A stretch of 64,000 nt of DNA from contig CAUWIT010000009.1 in NCBI GenBank assembly GCA_963558965.1, forward strand, positions 10,285 to 74,284, in the 5' to 3' direction. The notes below the pieces were generated by a model. It searched no databases, had not been told where the DNA came from, and worked only from the letters and a program-made list of their open reading frames with translations. The translations under genes were made by a program, and so were the position numbers. Below are positions 54,842 to 63,183 of the stretch, piece by piece. The DNA comes from Gallibacter sp963558965 (GTDB taxonomy: Bacteria > Bacillota > Clostridia > Peptostreptococcales > Anaerovoracaceae). Every line of letters starts with the position of its first letter. Position 1 is the first letter of the stretch.

Positions 54842-54856
54842 AGTGTTCAGAAAATA
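54842..54856. promoter_or_regulatory. CodY-box-like site at the pepF start
   Basis: AGTGTTCAGAAAATA matches 12 of 15 positions of AATTTTCWGAAAATT. It lies directly after the -10, over the expected start of transcription, where binding would block polymerase. Confidence 0.35.
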
Positions 54857-54877
54857 TATGAAAACGGAGGAAAGAAA

Positions 54878-56665
54878 ATGAGTGAAACTCTAAAACAAAG
54901 AAACGAAATAGATCAAAAATATAAATGGAATATTGAAGATATGTACCAAGATGACGCTACATGGGAAGCCGATGTAACAGAAGCGCTAAAGGGTGCACAG
55001 GATTTTGCAAAATATCAAGGCAGACTAACAGAAAGCGGTGAAACTCTTTTAGAAGCGTTAAAAGCTAGAGATATTATCTGGCAAAAAATCGAAAAAGCTT
55101 ATGTTTACTCTCGAATGAGAAGAGATGAAGATAATAGAGTTGAAAAATATCAATCTATGAATGACAAAGCTCAGGCAGCTATCGCAAAGATCAGCACAGA
55201 AATGTCATTTTTTACACCGGAGCTACTATCTGGCGACGAACAAAAGATTTTGGGATACCTAAAAGACATTCCTGAACTACAAATCTATAGCTTTATGATA
55301 AAGGATATGCTAAGAGAAAAAGCCCATGTTTTAAGCGGTGAAGAAGAAAATTTACTAGCTCAGTTAAGCGAAATAACACCTGCTACAAACAATATTTTCA
55401 CAATGCTAAACAATGCCGATATTAAGTTTGGGAAAATCGAAGATGAAAAAGGCAATTTGGTAGACCTAACACATGGAAACTATATTTCATTTATGGAAAG
55501 CCACAATAGAGATGTCCGTCACAGAGCTTACGAAGCTATGTACACAGCTTACAAAAATTTAATCAATACAATTTCAACAACTTACAGTTACAACACAAAA
55601 ACTGATGTAGTTAACGCACGTATTCGTAAGTATGCTTCTTCAAGAGAAGCTGCTATGTCTGGTGACAATATTAGCGAGGAAGTTTACGACAACTTGGTAA
55701 AAGTTATTAACGAAAACTTACCAACTATGTATAAATACATGGAAACACGTAAAAAAATTCTAGATGTTGACCAGTTACAAATGCATGATGTATATGTGCC
55801 TTTAGTTAAATTACCTGAAACTCACGTTTCATTTGAAGAGGCTAAAGAAACTATGGCTAAAGCTCTAGCTCCTCTTGGAGAACAGTATATAAAAGATATG
55901 AAAGCTGGTTTAGATGCTGGTTGGGTTGATGTTTACGAAAACGAAGGCAAAACTAGCGGTGCGTACAGTTTTGGCAGCTACGACTCAATGCCTTACATCC
56001 TTATGAACTTCTCAAGCTCACTAAAAGACGTGTTTACTTTAGTTCATGAGATGGGACATTCTATGCACAGCTTCTATACTAGAAAAGCACAGCCTTTTAT
56101 CTACGGGGATCACAGCATATTTACAGCAGAAGTTGCTTCAACAGTAAATGAAAATCTACTTATGAAACACCTTATTGCCAATGAAACAGATCCACAGATG
56201 AAAAAATATTTAATAAATTATCATATTGAAGAATTTAGAACAACAGTATTTAGACAGACTATGTTTGCCGAATTTGAACATTGGACACATAAAACAATCG
56301 AAGAAGGTGGCACACTTACAGCTCAATCAATGTGTGAATACTACAATCAGCTAAACAAAAAATACTTTGGTGACGCGCTAGCTGATGATCCATGGATTAG
56401 ATACGAATGGGCACGTATACCACATTTTTACAATTCATTTTACGTTTATAAATATGCAACAGGATACTGTGCAGCCGCAGCAATTTCAGATATTATCCTA
56501 GACAAAGGCCCTGAAAACTATCTTAAATTCTTAGAAACAGGCGACTCAGATTATCCAATCGAGTTACTAAAAATAGCTGGCGTAGATATGAGCACAACAA
56601 AGCCAATTGAAAAAGCAATGGAAGTATTTAGAGACTTAGTAGATCAATTTGAAAAGCTAGCTTAA
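54878..56665 (+). CDS. pepF: Oligoendopeptidase F
   Basis: Cytoplasmic M3-family zinc peptidase cutting short peptides, 595 residues. The zinc site is H-E-x2-H in FTLVHEMGHSMHSFYT with the third ligand Glu in HSIFTAEVASTVNE. An N-terminal helical region opens it (RNEIDQKYKWNIEDMY). RBS CGGAGG. First of pepF-nadK-rluA on the plus strand. Confidence 0.96.
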   Translation: MSETLKQRNEIDQKYKWNIEDMYQDDATWEADVTEALKGAQDFAKYQGRLTESGETLLEALKARDIIWQKIEKAYVYSRMRRDEDNRVEKYQSMNDKAQAAIAKISTEMSFFTPELLSGDEQKILGYLKDIPELQIYSFMIKDMLREKAHVLSGEEENLLAQLSEITPATNNIFTMLNNADIKFGKIEDEKGNLVDLTHGNYISFMESHNRDVRHRAYEAMYTAYKNLINTISTTYSYNTKTDVVNARIRKYASSREAAMSGDNISEEVYDNLVKVINENLPTMYKYMETRKKILDVDQLQMHDVYVPLVKLPETHVSFEEAKETMAKALAPLGEQYIKDMKAGLDAGWVDVYENEGKTSGAYSFGSYDSMPYILMNFSSSLKDVFTLVHEMGHSMHSFYTRKAQPFIYGDHSIFTAEVASTVNENLLMKHLIANETDPQMKKYLINYHIEEFRTTVFRQTMFAEFEHWTHKTIEEGGTLTAQSMCEYYNQLNKKYFGDALADDPWIRYEWARIPHFYNSFYVYKYATGYCAAAAISDIILDKGPENYLKFLETGDSDYPIELLKIAGVDMSTTKPIEKAMEVFRDLVDQFEKLA

Positions 56666-56689
56666 AAACTTATATAACGAGGAAACAAC

Positions 56690-57496
56690 ATGACTTCAAA
56701 AAAAATTTGTATACAAAGCAACGGAACAGAAGCATCAAGAAACACCCATTCCACCCTAAAAACTAAATTGATGAGTGAAGGATACACTGTAACTTCACAT
56801 CTAGACGAAAATTCGGAACTTTTAGTTTGTATAGGTGGCGATGGAGTAATTTTGGACACAATCCACAAGTATGATTTTCCAAAAGTGCCCATAATAGGGG
56901 TAAATACAGGTCATCTGGGATTTTTCCAGGAAGTGGAGTCCCACCAATTAGATGATTTTATATTTAATTACAAGAATGGCAAGTATAAACTTCAATCTCT
57001 TTCTTTAGTTGAAGCTACTGTCACTACTAAAGATGGTCACAGCGAAAAACTTAAAGCCCTAAATGAGATTATCATCAGAGGAAACAATTATTACGCAGCT
57101 CATCTGAGCATTTCCATCGATGGAAGTTTTATTGAAAGATTTAGCGGGGATGGACTTTTAATTGCCACTTCCGCTGGTTCTACAGCTTATAATTATTCAC
57201 TTGGTGGTTCAATAGTTGATCCCCGATTGAATTTGCTTCAGGTAACACCAATTGCTCCAATGAATACAACTGCATATCGTTCATTTACATCGAGCATACT
57301 CCTTCCTTACCAATTGACTTTGGAAGTTATACCTGATGATATTAGAAATAAACAATCAAGCATTATCGCTGATGGTATTTGCTCCATTTATGAAGATGTT
57401 GCTAATGTCAAAGTTGTTGTATCAAAAGATAAGGTTAATTTGCTTCGCTTTGAAACTTACGATTTTTGGAACAAAGTAAAAACCAAGTTTTTGTAA
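56690..57496 (+). CDS. nadK: NAD kinase
   Basis: Makes NADP from NAD (EC 2.7.1.23), 268 residues. VCIGGDGVILDTIHKYD holds the GGDG motif, and GDGLLIATSAGSTAYNYSLGGSIVDP the diphosphate-loop and substrate motif. GAGG before the ATG. 24 bases after pepF. Confidence 0.95.
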   Translation: MTSKKICIQSNGTEASRNTHSTLKTKLMSEGYTVTSHLDENSELLVCIGGDGVILDTIHKYDFPKVPIIGVNTGHLGFFQEVESHQLDDFIFNYKNGKYKLQSLSLVEATVTTKDGHSEKLKALNEIIIRGNNYYAAHLSISIDGSFIERFSGDGLLIATSAGSTAYNYSLGGSIVDPRLNLLQVTPIAPMNTTAYRSFTSSILLPYQLTLEVIPDDIRNKQSSIIADGICSIYEDVANVKVVVSKDKVNLLRFETYDFWNKVKTKFL

Positions 57497-57548
57497 TACG
57501 TGTAATACAAATTTTAAAATGTTGTAAAATACAAATTAAGGAAATATT

Positions 57549-58613
57549 ATGTATAACAATTTTAAATATACAGTTACTGAAGAGGATTTTAAATCAAATT
57601 TGCAAGTAAAAGACTACTTAAGACAAAAATTTAACTTCTCTTCTAGATTGATAACTAAAATAAAGAAAAATCATGGCGTGTATGTCAATGGTAAAAGCGT
57701 TCCTGGATGGATAGTGCCAACACCTGGCGAAGTTATTACAATACAAATACCACAAGAAAAAAGTAACTTTGAGCCAGCAGATATACCTATCAGTGTTATT
57801 TATGAAGATAAGGATTTACTTATAATCAACAAACAACCTGGAGTTATAGTTCACCCAACGGCAAGTCATCCAAATAATACAATAGCCAATGGCATCTCAA
57901 AATATCTAATCGATACAGATCAAGTTTTTAAATTGAGATTTGTAAACAGACTTGATAGAGATACATCAGGCCTGTTAGTTTTAGGTAAAAACTCACATTG
58001 TCAAGACAAAATTTCAAAACAGATGAAGGCAAATACTGTACAAAAAAGGTATGTAGCCCTTGTCCATGGCATTATAGAAGAAGACAATGGCACTATAGAT
58101 TTACCTATAGGCAGACCTGAAAATATAGGTATAAAGCGTAAGGTTATGAAAGACGGTTCACCTTGTGTTACTCACTACAAAGTACTTGACCGCTTTTATC
58201 CAAAAGATAGCAATTCTCATAATCCAAGTGACCGTACAGAACTTGATACTGCTATCTACGAAACTTACCAGGCAAAACAAGCTGCATATTTAGAGGAAAA
58301 TCCACAAAATAAAGAATTGTACGAATACCTTGCAGCAAACGATGAACCAAACGAAATAGTCCACAAATCAGGTTTTACACTTGTAGAATTAAAACTTGAA
58401 ACAGGTAGGACACATCAAATAAGAGTTCATCTAAGTTTTATAGGTTATCCAATTGTCGGTGATACCCTTTATGGCACAGCTTCAGATGTAATTGACAGAC
58501 AAGCGCTACACGCAAGATATCTTACACTTAAACAACCTGTAAGTGAAAAGCTATTGGAATTAGAAGCTCCAATACCAAAAGATATTTTAAATGCCATAGA
58601 CAAAATAAAATAA
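57549..58613 (+). CDS. RluA-family pseudouridine synthase
   Basis: 354 residues. An N-terminal S4-like RNA-binding part (VKDYLRQKFNFSSRLITKIKK) and the catalytic domain with the Asp in RLDRDTSGLLVLGKN, then RTHQIRVHLSFIGYPIVGD. An insert of about 50 residues (near 217-268, KDSNSHNPSDRTELD...NEIVHKSG) interrupts the core and is unlike the standard family, so the target site on rRNA cannot be guessed. Confidence 0.92.
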   Translation: MYNNFKYTVTEEDFKSNLQVKDYLRQKFNFSSRLITKIKKNHGVYVNGKSVPGWIVPTPGEVITIQIPQEKSNFEPADIPISVIYEDKDLLIINKQPGVIVHPTASHPNNTIANGISKYLIDTDQVFKLRFVNRLDRDTSGLLVLGKNSHCQDKISKQMKANTVQKRYVALVHGIIEEDNGTIDLPIGRPENIGIKRKVMKDGSPCVTHYKVLDRFYPKDSNSHNPSDRTELDTAIYETYQAKQAAYLEENPQNKELYEYLAANDEPNEIVHKSGFTLVELKLETGRTHQIRVHLSFIGYPIVGDTLYGTASDVIDRQALHARYLTLKQPVSEKLLELEAPIPKDILNAIDKIK

Positions 58614-58632
58614 AGTAATATACTAAAAAACA

Positions 58633-58678
58633 AAAACCTGTATTTATGTAAGCACCTAACTTACAAGATACAGGTTTT
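58633..58678. terminator. Bidirectional terminator between rluA-type gene and macro-domain gene
   Basis: AAAACCTGTAT / ATACAGGTTTT (58633-58643 with 58668-58678), with an inner TGTAAG / CTTACA stem. TTTTTGTTTTTTAG follows on the minus strand, ATTTG on plus. Confidence 0.9.
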
Positions 58679-58715
58679 ATTTGTAAATTTTTAAACATTA
58701 TTAAAACATTATTAA

Positions 58716-59219
58716 CTATGATAACAACTTTTCGTATTGGCTGTATAGCTCATTATTGAAACATGATAGCATAACAGTTATCTCATAGTCCTTATTATCT
58801 TCTATCCAGTTATTTATAGCCTCCAAAGCCACCTTACAAGCATCTTCAATAGGATATCCGTATACACCTGTAGAAATTCCTGGAAAAGCAATAGTAGAAA
58901 TATTGTGCTCCTTTGCAAGCTCAAGGGAATTATAATAACAATTATAAAGCAAATTTCGATCATTTTCTGTTCCCGAATAAATCGGCCCAACAGTGTGAAT
59001 AACATATTTGGCCTTTAAATTATATCCTTTTGTTATTTTAGCTTCACCTGTTTCACACCCATTAAGAGTGCGACATTCCTTTAAAAGCTCTGGGCCAGCA
59101 GCTCTATGAATAGCCCCATCTACTCCACCGCCACCTAAAAGTGACTTGTTTGCTGCATTTACAATAGCATCATAATCTAATTCAGTTATATTATTTTTTT
59201 CTAGTAAAATCTTTGACAT
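58716..59219 (-). CDS. Macro-domain ADP-ribose hydrolase (YmdB-like)
   Basis: 167 residues, a single macro domain. AIVNAANKSLLGGGGVDGAIHRAAG is the ADP-ribose binding signature, and IAFPGISTGVYGYPIEDA lines the other side of the pocket. Known members remove acetyl or ADP-ribose from O-acetyl-ADP-ribose or from proteins. 12 bases after the NAD diphosphatase gene, so a shared ADP-ribose/NAD role is plausible. Confidence 0.94.
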   Translation of the reverse strand: MSKILLEKNNITELDYDAIVNAANKSLLGGGGVDGAIHRAAGPELLKECRTLNGCETGEAKITKGYNLKAKYVIHTVGPIYSGTENDRNLLYNCYYNSLELAKEHNISTIAFPGISTGVYGYPIEDACKVALEAINNWIEDNKDYEITVMLSCFNNELYSQYEKLLS

Positions 59220-59231
59220 ATTCCGCTCCTT

Positions 59232-60047
59232 TTATTTATTTTCCTTAAATTGCCAAATCATTTCATTTGTAAGAGAAACATCTTCATAATGAATATCAAG
59301 TTCATCTCTAGGAACCCACTCTGCAATTGCTAATTCATCTTCATCAATAGTAATTGTATCGTTCCCATCTACCTCACAAAAATATCCAATTAACAAATCT
59401 TGAGCAATTCCCCATGGCTGAGTTTTGTAATACGTTATATTTTTTACATCTATACCAGCTTCTTCTTTTACTTCTCGAGCAACTGTCTCCTCAGCAGTTT
59501 CACCTATTTCTGTAAATCCAGCAATCAATGCATAACCTTTGTAGGGACGATCTTTATATCTTGTTACCAATATTTTGTCTCCATTTGTTACACCCACAAT
59601 TACAGCTGGCATAATTTTAGGATAAACAGAATTGTTACATTTATCACAGTGAAGCATACGTTCCTTGTCGCTGTGTTCCAAAACGTGACCACATCTCCCA
59701 CAATACTTATTATCCCTATACCAAACATACAAATGATAAGCTGTCATACCTGCAAATACTTGAACTTTCGGCTTTTTTGCCCTAAATTTACGCATAGGCA
59801 CAAACTCATAACCTAAAACTTCATCGCTATTTAAATCCACCAAAAAATATTCTTTTTCATCAATTGAAAATAGATAGACGCACCCTGAAATTTCATACTT
59901 AATTTCCCCGTATTTAGGATAAATAACTCTATCGCCTTCACTCATCAATATTGCATTGTTATTAAAAGCAATACAAATTGAATCATCTTTTGGATCAATA
60001 TTTTTAAAATGATTATCTAACTTTTGCGGGTAAATATCCTGTAACAT
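59232..60047 (-). CDS. NAD(+)/NADH diphosphatase (NudC-like Nudix hydrolase)
   Basis: About 271 residues from the ATG at 60047, with AAGGAG 11 bases upstream (the longer frame begins at a TTG with no site). Zinc ribbon C-x2-C ... C-x2-C (YCGRCGHVL / LHCDKCNNS), then the Nudix box GFTEIGETAEETVAREVKEEAGI (G-x5-E-x7-R-E-x2-E-E). The SQPW-like motif reads TQPWGI. NudC proteins cut NADH to NMNH and AMP and remove NAD caps from RNA. Confidence 0.9.
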   Translation of the reverse strand: MLQDIYPQKLDNHFKNIDPKDDSICIAFNNNAILMSEGDRVIYPKYGEIKYEISGCVYLFSIDEKEYFLVDLNSDEVLGYEFVPMRKFRAKKPKVQVFAGMTAYHLYVWYRDNKYCGRCGHVLEHSDKERMLHCDKCNNSVYPKIMPAVIVGVTNGDKILVTRYKDRPYKGYALIAGFTEIGETAEETVAREVKEEAGIDVKNITYYKTQPWGIAQDLLIGYFCEVDGNDTITIDEDELAIAEWVPRDELDIHYEDVSLTNEMIWQFKENK

Positions 60048-60121
60048 TTTTAAACCATCTCCTTTTATCAAAAGACTTGTGCTTCTCTAAAGTTACACAA
60101 GTCTTCTCTACTTATTAAATT

Positions 60122-60979
60122 TTATTTTTCTTCAATGTTTGCATCGTCACTAACTTCTGCTTCTAAATTAGCGTTACAAGTCGCGGAATGACATTCCTGC
60201 GTATCACAAGTTTCATTTGATGCCTTGTTGTCGACGAGCAATCTGTAAAATCCTGTAATAGTTGACTGTAAATACACTGCTATAGGTGTTGCCAAAATCG
60301 TTGAAACTACAACGCTTACAAGCAAATAAATCGCCATTGATGTAGGTATTTCATTTGTGTAAGTCGCATAATAAGCGAAATTTGGATCGCTTAAAATTGT
60401 TGGTATTGAAATTAAAATTATCAATAATACTAAAAGTACAGCCACTAATATGTACCAACCAATGAATGAAAGCTGCAATAAAAACAATTTGCCCTTGTTT
60501 CCATCCATCAATCTTTTACTTTCGTTTACACAATCTCTAATTGACATATCTGGGTTGTCTGCTAAAACGTAAAATGCCATTGAATATCTATAGACTGCAA
60601 TAATACCAGGTACAACAAGCAAAAGTGACCAAAGAATTACTAGGATACCCATGTACAAAGTCAATCCAAGTGTTTTTAAAAACATTTCAAATCCGCTAAA
60701 AACTGTAGCAGATGAAACTTCCTTTTTACGGCTTAAATCCAGCATATACTTTGTCATACCAAAGGCAAACGGTCCTGTAATTAGGAGCATATATACATTT
60801 GCTATCAATGCAATTTGCACTTCAGTTCCAAATATTATTGAAATAAGTTCAGGGACAAGTGACATACACATCATTGCGATTATAAAAGTACCGATTGCTG
60901 GCCACCACCTGCCGCTTAAAATATCTCTACCTCTTGCGCGTAAATCTTTACATGGCTCTTTGATAATATAATTATTCAT
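60122..60979 (-). CDS. DUF975-family membrane protein
   Basis: 285 residues, about six membrane helices. Opening DLRARGRDILSGRWWPAIGTFIIAM and mid-protein VVPGIIAVYRYSMAFYVLADNPDMS...C-x-ES-K-x-L-M-x-G are the hallmarks of this uncharacterised family. The C-terminus is a short acidic tail with several Cys (ETCDTQECHSATC). RBS AAGGAG. It has its own promoter, next to a large inverted repeat shared with thiN. Confidence 0.85.
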   Translation of the reverse strand: MNNYIIKEPCKDLRARGRDILSGRWWPAIGTFIIAMMCMSLVPELISIIFGTEVQIALIANVYMLLITGPFAFGMTKYMLDLSRKKEVSSATVFSGFEMFLKTLGLTLYMGILVILWSLLLVVPGIIAVYRYSMAFYVLADNPDMSIRDCVNESKRLMDGNKGKLFLLQLSFIGWYILVAVLLVLLIILISIPTILSDPNFAYYATYTNEIPTSMAIYLLVSVVVSTILATPIAVYLQSTITGFYRLLVDNKASNETCDTQECHSATCNANLEAEVSDDANIEEK

Positions 60980-61020
60980 AGTTACTTTCTCCTTATTCTT
61001 TCATTTGTTTAACTAAGTAA

Positions 61021-61049
61021 ATTATATTGTTTATAAGAAGTAAAGTCAA
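61021..61049 (-). promoter_or_regulatory. Promoter of the DUF975 gene
   Basis: TTGACT (61044-61049), 17-base spacer, perfect TATAAT (61021-61026) on the minus strand. Confidence 0.78.
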
Positions 61050-61060
61050 ACCCAATATTT

Positions 61061-61091
61061 TTAATGCTAATTAAGGACTAATTAGTATTAA
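61061..61091. promoter_or_regulatory. Large inverted repeat between divergent promoters
   Basis: TTAATGCTAATTA (61061-61073) and TAATTAGTATTAA (61079-61091) match as inverted copies at 12 of 13 positions around a 5-base centre. A further AATTAGTA half-site lies at 61111-61118, exactly 31 bases from the one at 61080. It falls between the -35 boxes of the DUF975 and thiN promoters, so a shared regulator is likely. Confidence 0.6.
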
Positions 61092-61095
61092 TATG

Positions 61096-61125
61096 TTGCA
61101 TTTTACTGTCAATTAGTAATATAAT
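61096..61125 (+). promoter_or_regulatory. thiN promoter
   Basis: TTGCAT (61096-61101), 18-base spacer, perfect TATAAT (61120-61125). The -10 ends only 7 bases before the thiN ATG. Confidence 0.7.
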
Positions 61126-61132
61126 TAAGCTT

Positions 61133-61777
61133 ATGGAAAAGAATTTAGAAAAAGTTATGATTATTACATCTTATGTAGAAGGTTCTACTGATGAGATTAA
61201 AAATTTAATAAATCAAGTGGATTACGACTATGTGATTTGTGCCGATGCAGGGTATAAAATTGCTGAAAAAGTCGGTATAAAACCGGATCTTGTTGTGGGA
61301 GATTTTGACTCTTCATGTGGTGAAAAACCTACAGATGCTGAAATTGTAGTTGTACCAGTTGAAAAGGACGATACGGATTTGCAGCTTGCTTTATCTATCG
61401 CTCAAGATAGGGGTGCTAAATATATCACTATTATAGGTGGCATAGGTGGCAGAGTTGACCATACATTTGGCAATGTGCAAACTATGGTTCATTTTTCTCA
61501 GGAAAATATTGAAATCCTCATGATTGATCCTTATCAAAGCATTACAATCCAACATCCAGGAACTCGTGTTTACAAAGGCAACAAACAAACTAAGTTTTCC
61601 GTTTTTGCCCACACTCCAGAAGTTACTGGCATAACTTACGAAGGGGCTTACTATCCTCTTACAAATCATACCATTACAAACACTTTTCCGCTTGGTATCA
61701 GCAACGAATTTTTAGCTGATGAAATCAAAGTTACTATAAAGACAGGGACTTTGATAGTTGTACGTACAATTTTATAA
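61133..61777 (+). CDS. thiN: Thiamine diphosphokinase
   Basis: Makes thiamine diphosphate from thiamine and ATP (EC 2.7.6.2), 214 residues. Signature ICADAGYKIAEKVGIKPDLVVGDFDSS, then DDTDLQLAL and IGGIGGRVDHTFGNVQ. I see no ribosome-binding site before the ATG at 61133 or the in-frame ATG at 61157, and the promoter -10 is 7 bases upstream, so the mRNA is probably leaderless. The TPP riboswitch lies after this gene, not before it. Confidence 0.92.
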   Translation: MEKNLEKVMIITSYVEGSTDEIKNLINQVDYDYVICADAGYKIAEKVGIKPDLVVGDFDSSCGEKPTDAEIVVVPVEKDDTDLQLALSIAQDRGAKYITIIGGIGGRVDHTFGNVQTMVHFSQENIEILMIDPYQSITIQHPGTRVYKGNKQTKFSVFAHTPEVTGITYEGAYYPLTNHTITNTFPLGISNEFLADEIKVTIKTGTLIVVRTIL

Positions 61778-61780
61778 ACA

Positions 61781-61866
61781 CGCTAGGGGAGCACATGCTG
61801 AGAATTGATTAGAAAATCATTACCCTTAAAACCTGATGTGGACAATGCCACCGTAGGAAAGCAAAT
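61781..61866 (+). promoter_or_regulatory. TPP riboswitch aptamer
   Basis: The Thi-box core is complete: GGGGAGC, CTGAGA, ACCCTT, ACCTGAT, GGACAATGCCACCGTAGGAAAGC in order. It begins 3 bases after the thiN stop and precedes thiT by about 55 bases, so it controls thiT while thiN lies upstream of it on the same transcript. P1 appears short. Confidence 0.95.
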
Positions 61867-61890
61867 TTCGATTTTATTTTTAGCATCTAG

Positions 61891-61918
61891 CTCCTTAATT
61901 ATTTAAGGAGGTTTTTTT
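61891..61918 (+). terminator. Riboswitch terminator that also holds the thiT ribosome-binding site
   Basis: CTCCTTAA / TTAAGGAG stem (61891-61898 with 61903-61910), loop TTAT, then G and eight Ts directly before the ATG at 61920. The AAGGAGG ribosome-binding site is the right arm of the stem. GGAGC (61788-61792) in the aptamer can pair with GCTCC (61890-61894), a likely antiterminator. Confidence 0.85.
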
Positions 61919-61919
61919 T

Positions 61920-62552
61920 ATGAAAAATTTACAAGATTTTTTTACTTCAACTGTCGGCCAAATAATTATCGTAGCCGTAATACTACTTTTGTTTTTGCTT
62001 ATTTTAAAATTAGGCAAAAATAAAAAAACAGATACAAAAGCACTGGCTACATCTGCAATTTTAGTTGCACTAGGCACTGCTCTTGGCTATATCACACTAT
62101 TTAAAATGCCATACGGCGGTAGTGTTACACCTTTTTCTCTTCTTGCAATAGTACTTGCAGGCTACTTCTTAGGCGTTAAGAATGGCGTTATGGTAGGAAT
62201 GTGTGTAGGGCTTTTAAATCTGCTTTTCAATCCATACATAATTCACCCTTTGCAGTTGTTACTAGATTATCCTATCGCTTTTGGAAGCCTTGGACTAGGT
62301 GCGATTTTTGCAAACAAAGGTAAATATTCTATATTTGCATCTTACTGGTTTGGTCTAATTTGCAGATATTTATGCGCTGTTCTTTCTGGTATTATTTTCT
62401 TTGGAAGCTACGCACCAGAAGGTTTCAATGCTGTGGGTTGGTCATTTTTCTACAATATGACATATCTAGGAGCTGAAGGTGTTATAACTACTATTTTGTT
62501 ATTTATACCTCAGATCAGAAATACTTTTGATAAATTAAAAGAACAATATTAA
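61920..62552 (+). CDS. thiT: Energy-coupling thiamine transporter ThiT
   Basis: S-component of an ECF transporter, 210 residues, six membrane helices. Typical ThiT features are LATSAILVALGTALGYITLFKMPYGGSVTPFSLLAIVLAGYFLG, in particular the PYGGSVT thiamine-binding stretch. The ATPase/T-component proteins are not in the window. Under TPP riboswitch control. Confidence 0.94.
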   Translation: MKNLQDFFTSTVGQIIIVAVILLLFLLILKLGKNKKTDTKALATSAILVALGTALGYITLFKMPYGGSVTPFSLLAIVLAGYFLGVKNGVMVGMCVGLLNLLFNPYIIHPLQLLLDYPIAFGSLGLGAIFANKGKYSIFASYWFGLICRYLCAVLSGIIFFGSYAPEGFNAVGWSFFYNMTYLGAEGVITTILLFIPQIRNTFDKLKEQY

Positions 62553-62556
62553 TTAA

Positions 62557-62595
62557 AAGAGACGGCAATTACTAAGTTTTTAATTGCCGTCTCTT
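62557..62595. terminator. Terminator between thiT and the GNAT gene
   Basis: Perfect 15-base stem (AAGAGACGGCAATTA with its complement at 62581-62595), 9-base loop. On minus it is followed by TTAATT, on plus by GTCTATTTA; the stem strength suggests it serves both genes. Confidence 0.8.
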
Positions 62596-62622
62596 GTCTA
62601 TTTAATCAATATCTATATATAG

Positions 62623-63183
62623 TTAAATGGAATAATCATATATAAAAAATGTCATTTGGCCTAATTGGCCTTTTGCATCAATTTCTAGCATTTCTTCTTT
62701 TTCTCTTTTTAGTCCCATATGTTCATAAAACTTGTAATTGCAACTTGTATCGGTAAATAAGTAAAAATCAGGAATTTCCTCCTTTTCCATATATTTTTTC
62801 GCCTCGTCAAAAAGTTTACGACCTAGTCCCATGCCTCTATAATCTTCATTTAAAGCAAAAAATGCTAACTCCCCTTCGTATTGTTTAGAACAGTTATCTA
62901 ACATTTTTTTATCTACATCTTGAACACTGCCAAATATTTTTGATGTATCTCTACCTTCTTTTGAAATCATAAGTCTAACAATTGAAGCCATAAATTTCAT
63001 CTTAATCTTAAAAGGTGCTCTATGTGTTCTTATATTTTTCGCCATAATTACGCCTACAGCTTTTTCATCTACTTCAGCTACTCTTGTAAAAGTTTGATTT
63101 GCAAGACAGCTATTTAAAAAGACTTTTGCCATAAGCTTTGCAGTTTTAGGTGAACAGATACTACAGTTTTTCACAGAGTACAA
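62623..63183 (-). CDS. GNAT-family N-acetyltransferase with a damaged or unusual 5' end
   Basis: Up to 186 residues. The acetyl-CoA motif is LNEDYRGMGLGRKLFDEA (Q/R-x2-G-x-G/A), then DFYLFTDTSCNYKFYEHMGLKRE. The start is unclear: the frame opens with a TTG at 63183 or GTG at 63174, no strong ribosome-binding site, and its first 11 or so codons are antisense to the MerR fragment. The first ATG is at 63132. It may be missing its natural N-terminus. Substrate unknown. Confidence 0.7.
   Translation of the reverse strand: MYSVKNCSICSPKTAKLMAKVFLNSCLANQTFTRVAEVDEKAVGVIMAKNIRTHRAPFKIKMKFMASIVRLMISKEGRDTSKIFGSVQDVDKKMLDNCSKQYEGELAFFALNEDYRGMGLGRKLFDEAKKYMEKEEIPDFYLFTDTSCNYKFYEHMGLKREKEEMLEIDAKGQLGQMTFFIYDYSI

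Noticed and set aside
59400..59816. Plus-strand reading frame of 138 codons
   Set aside because: It is antisense to the Nudix gene, which has an intact zinc ribbon and Nudix box.
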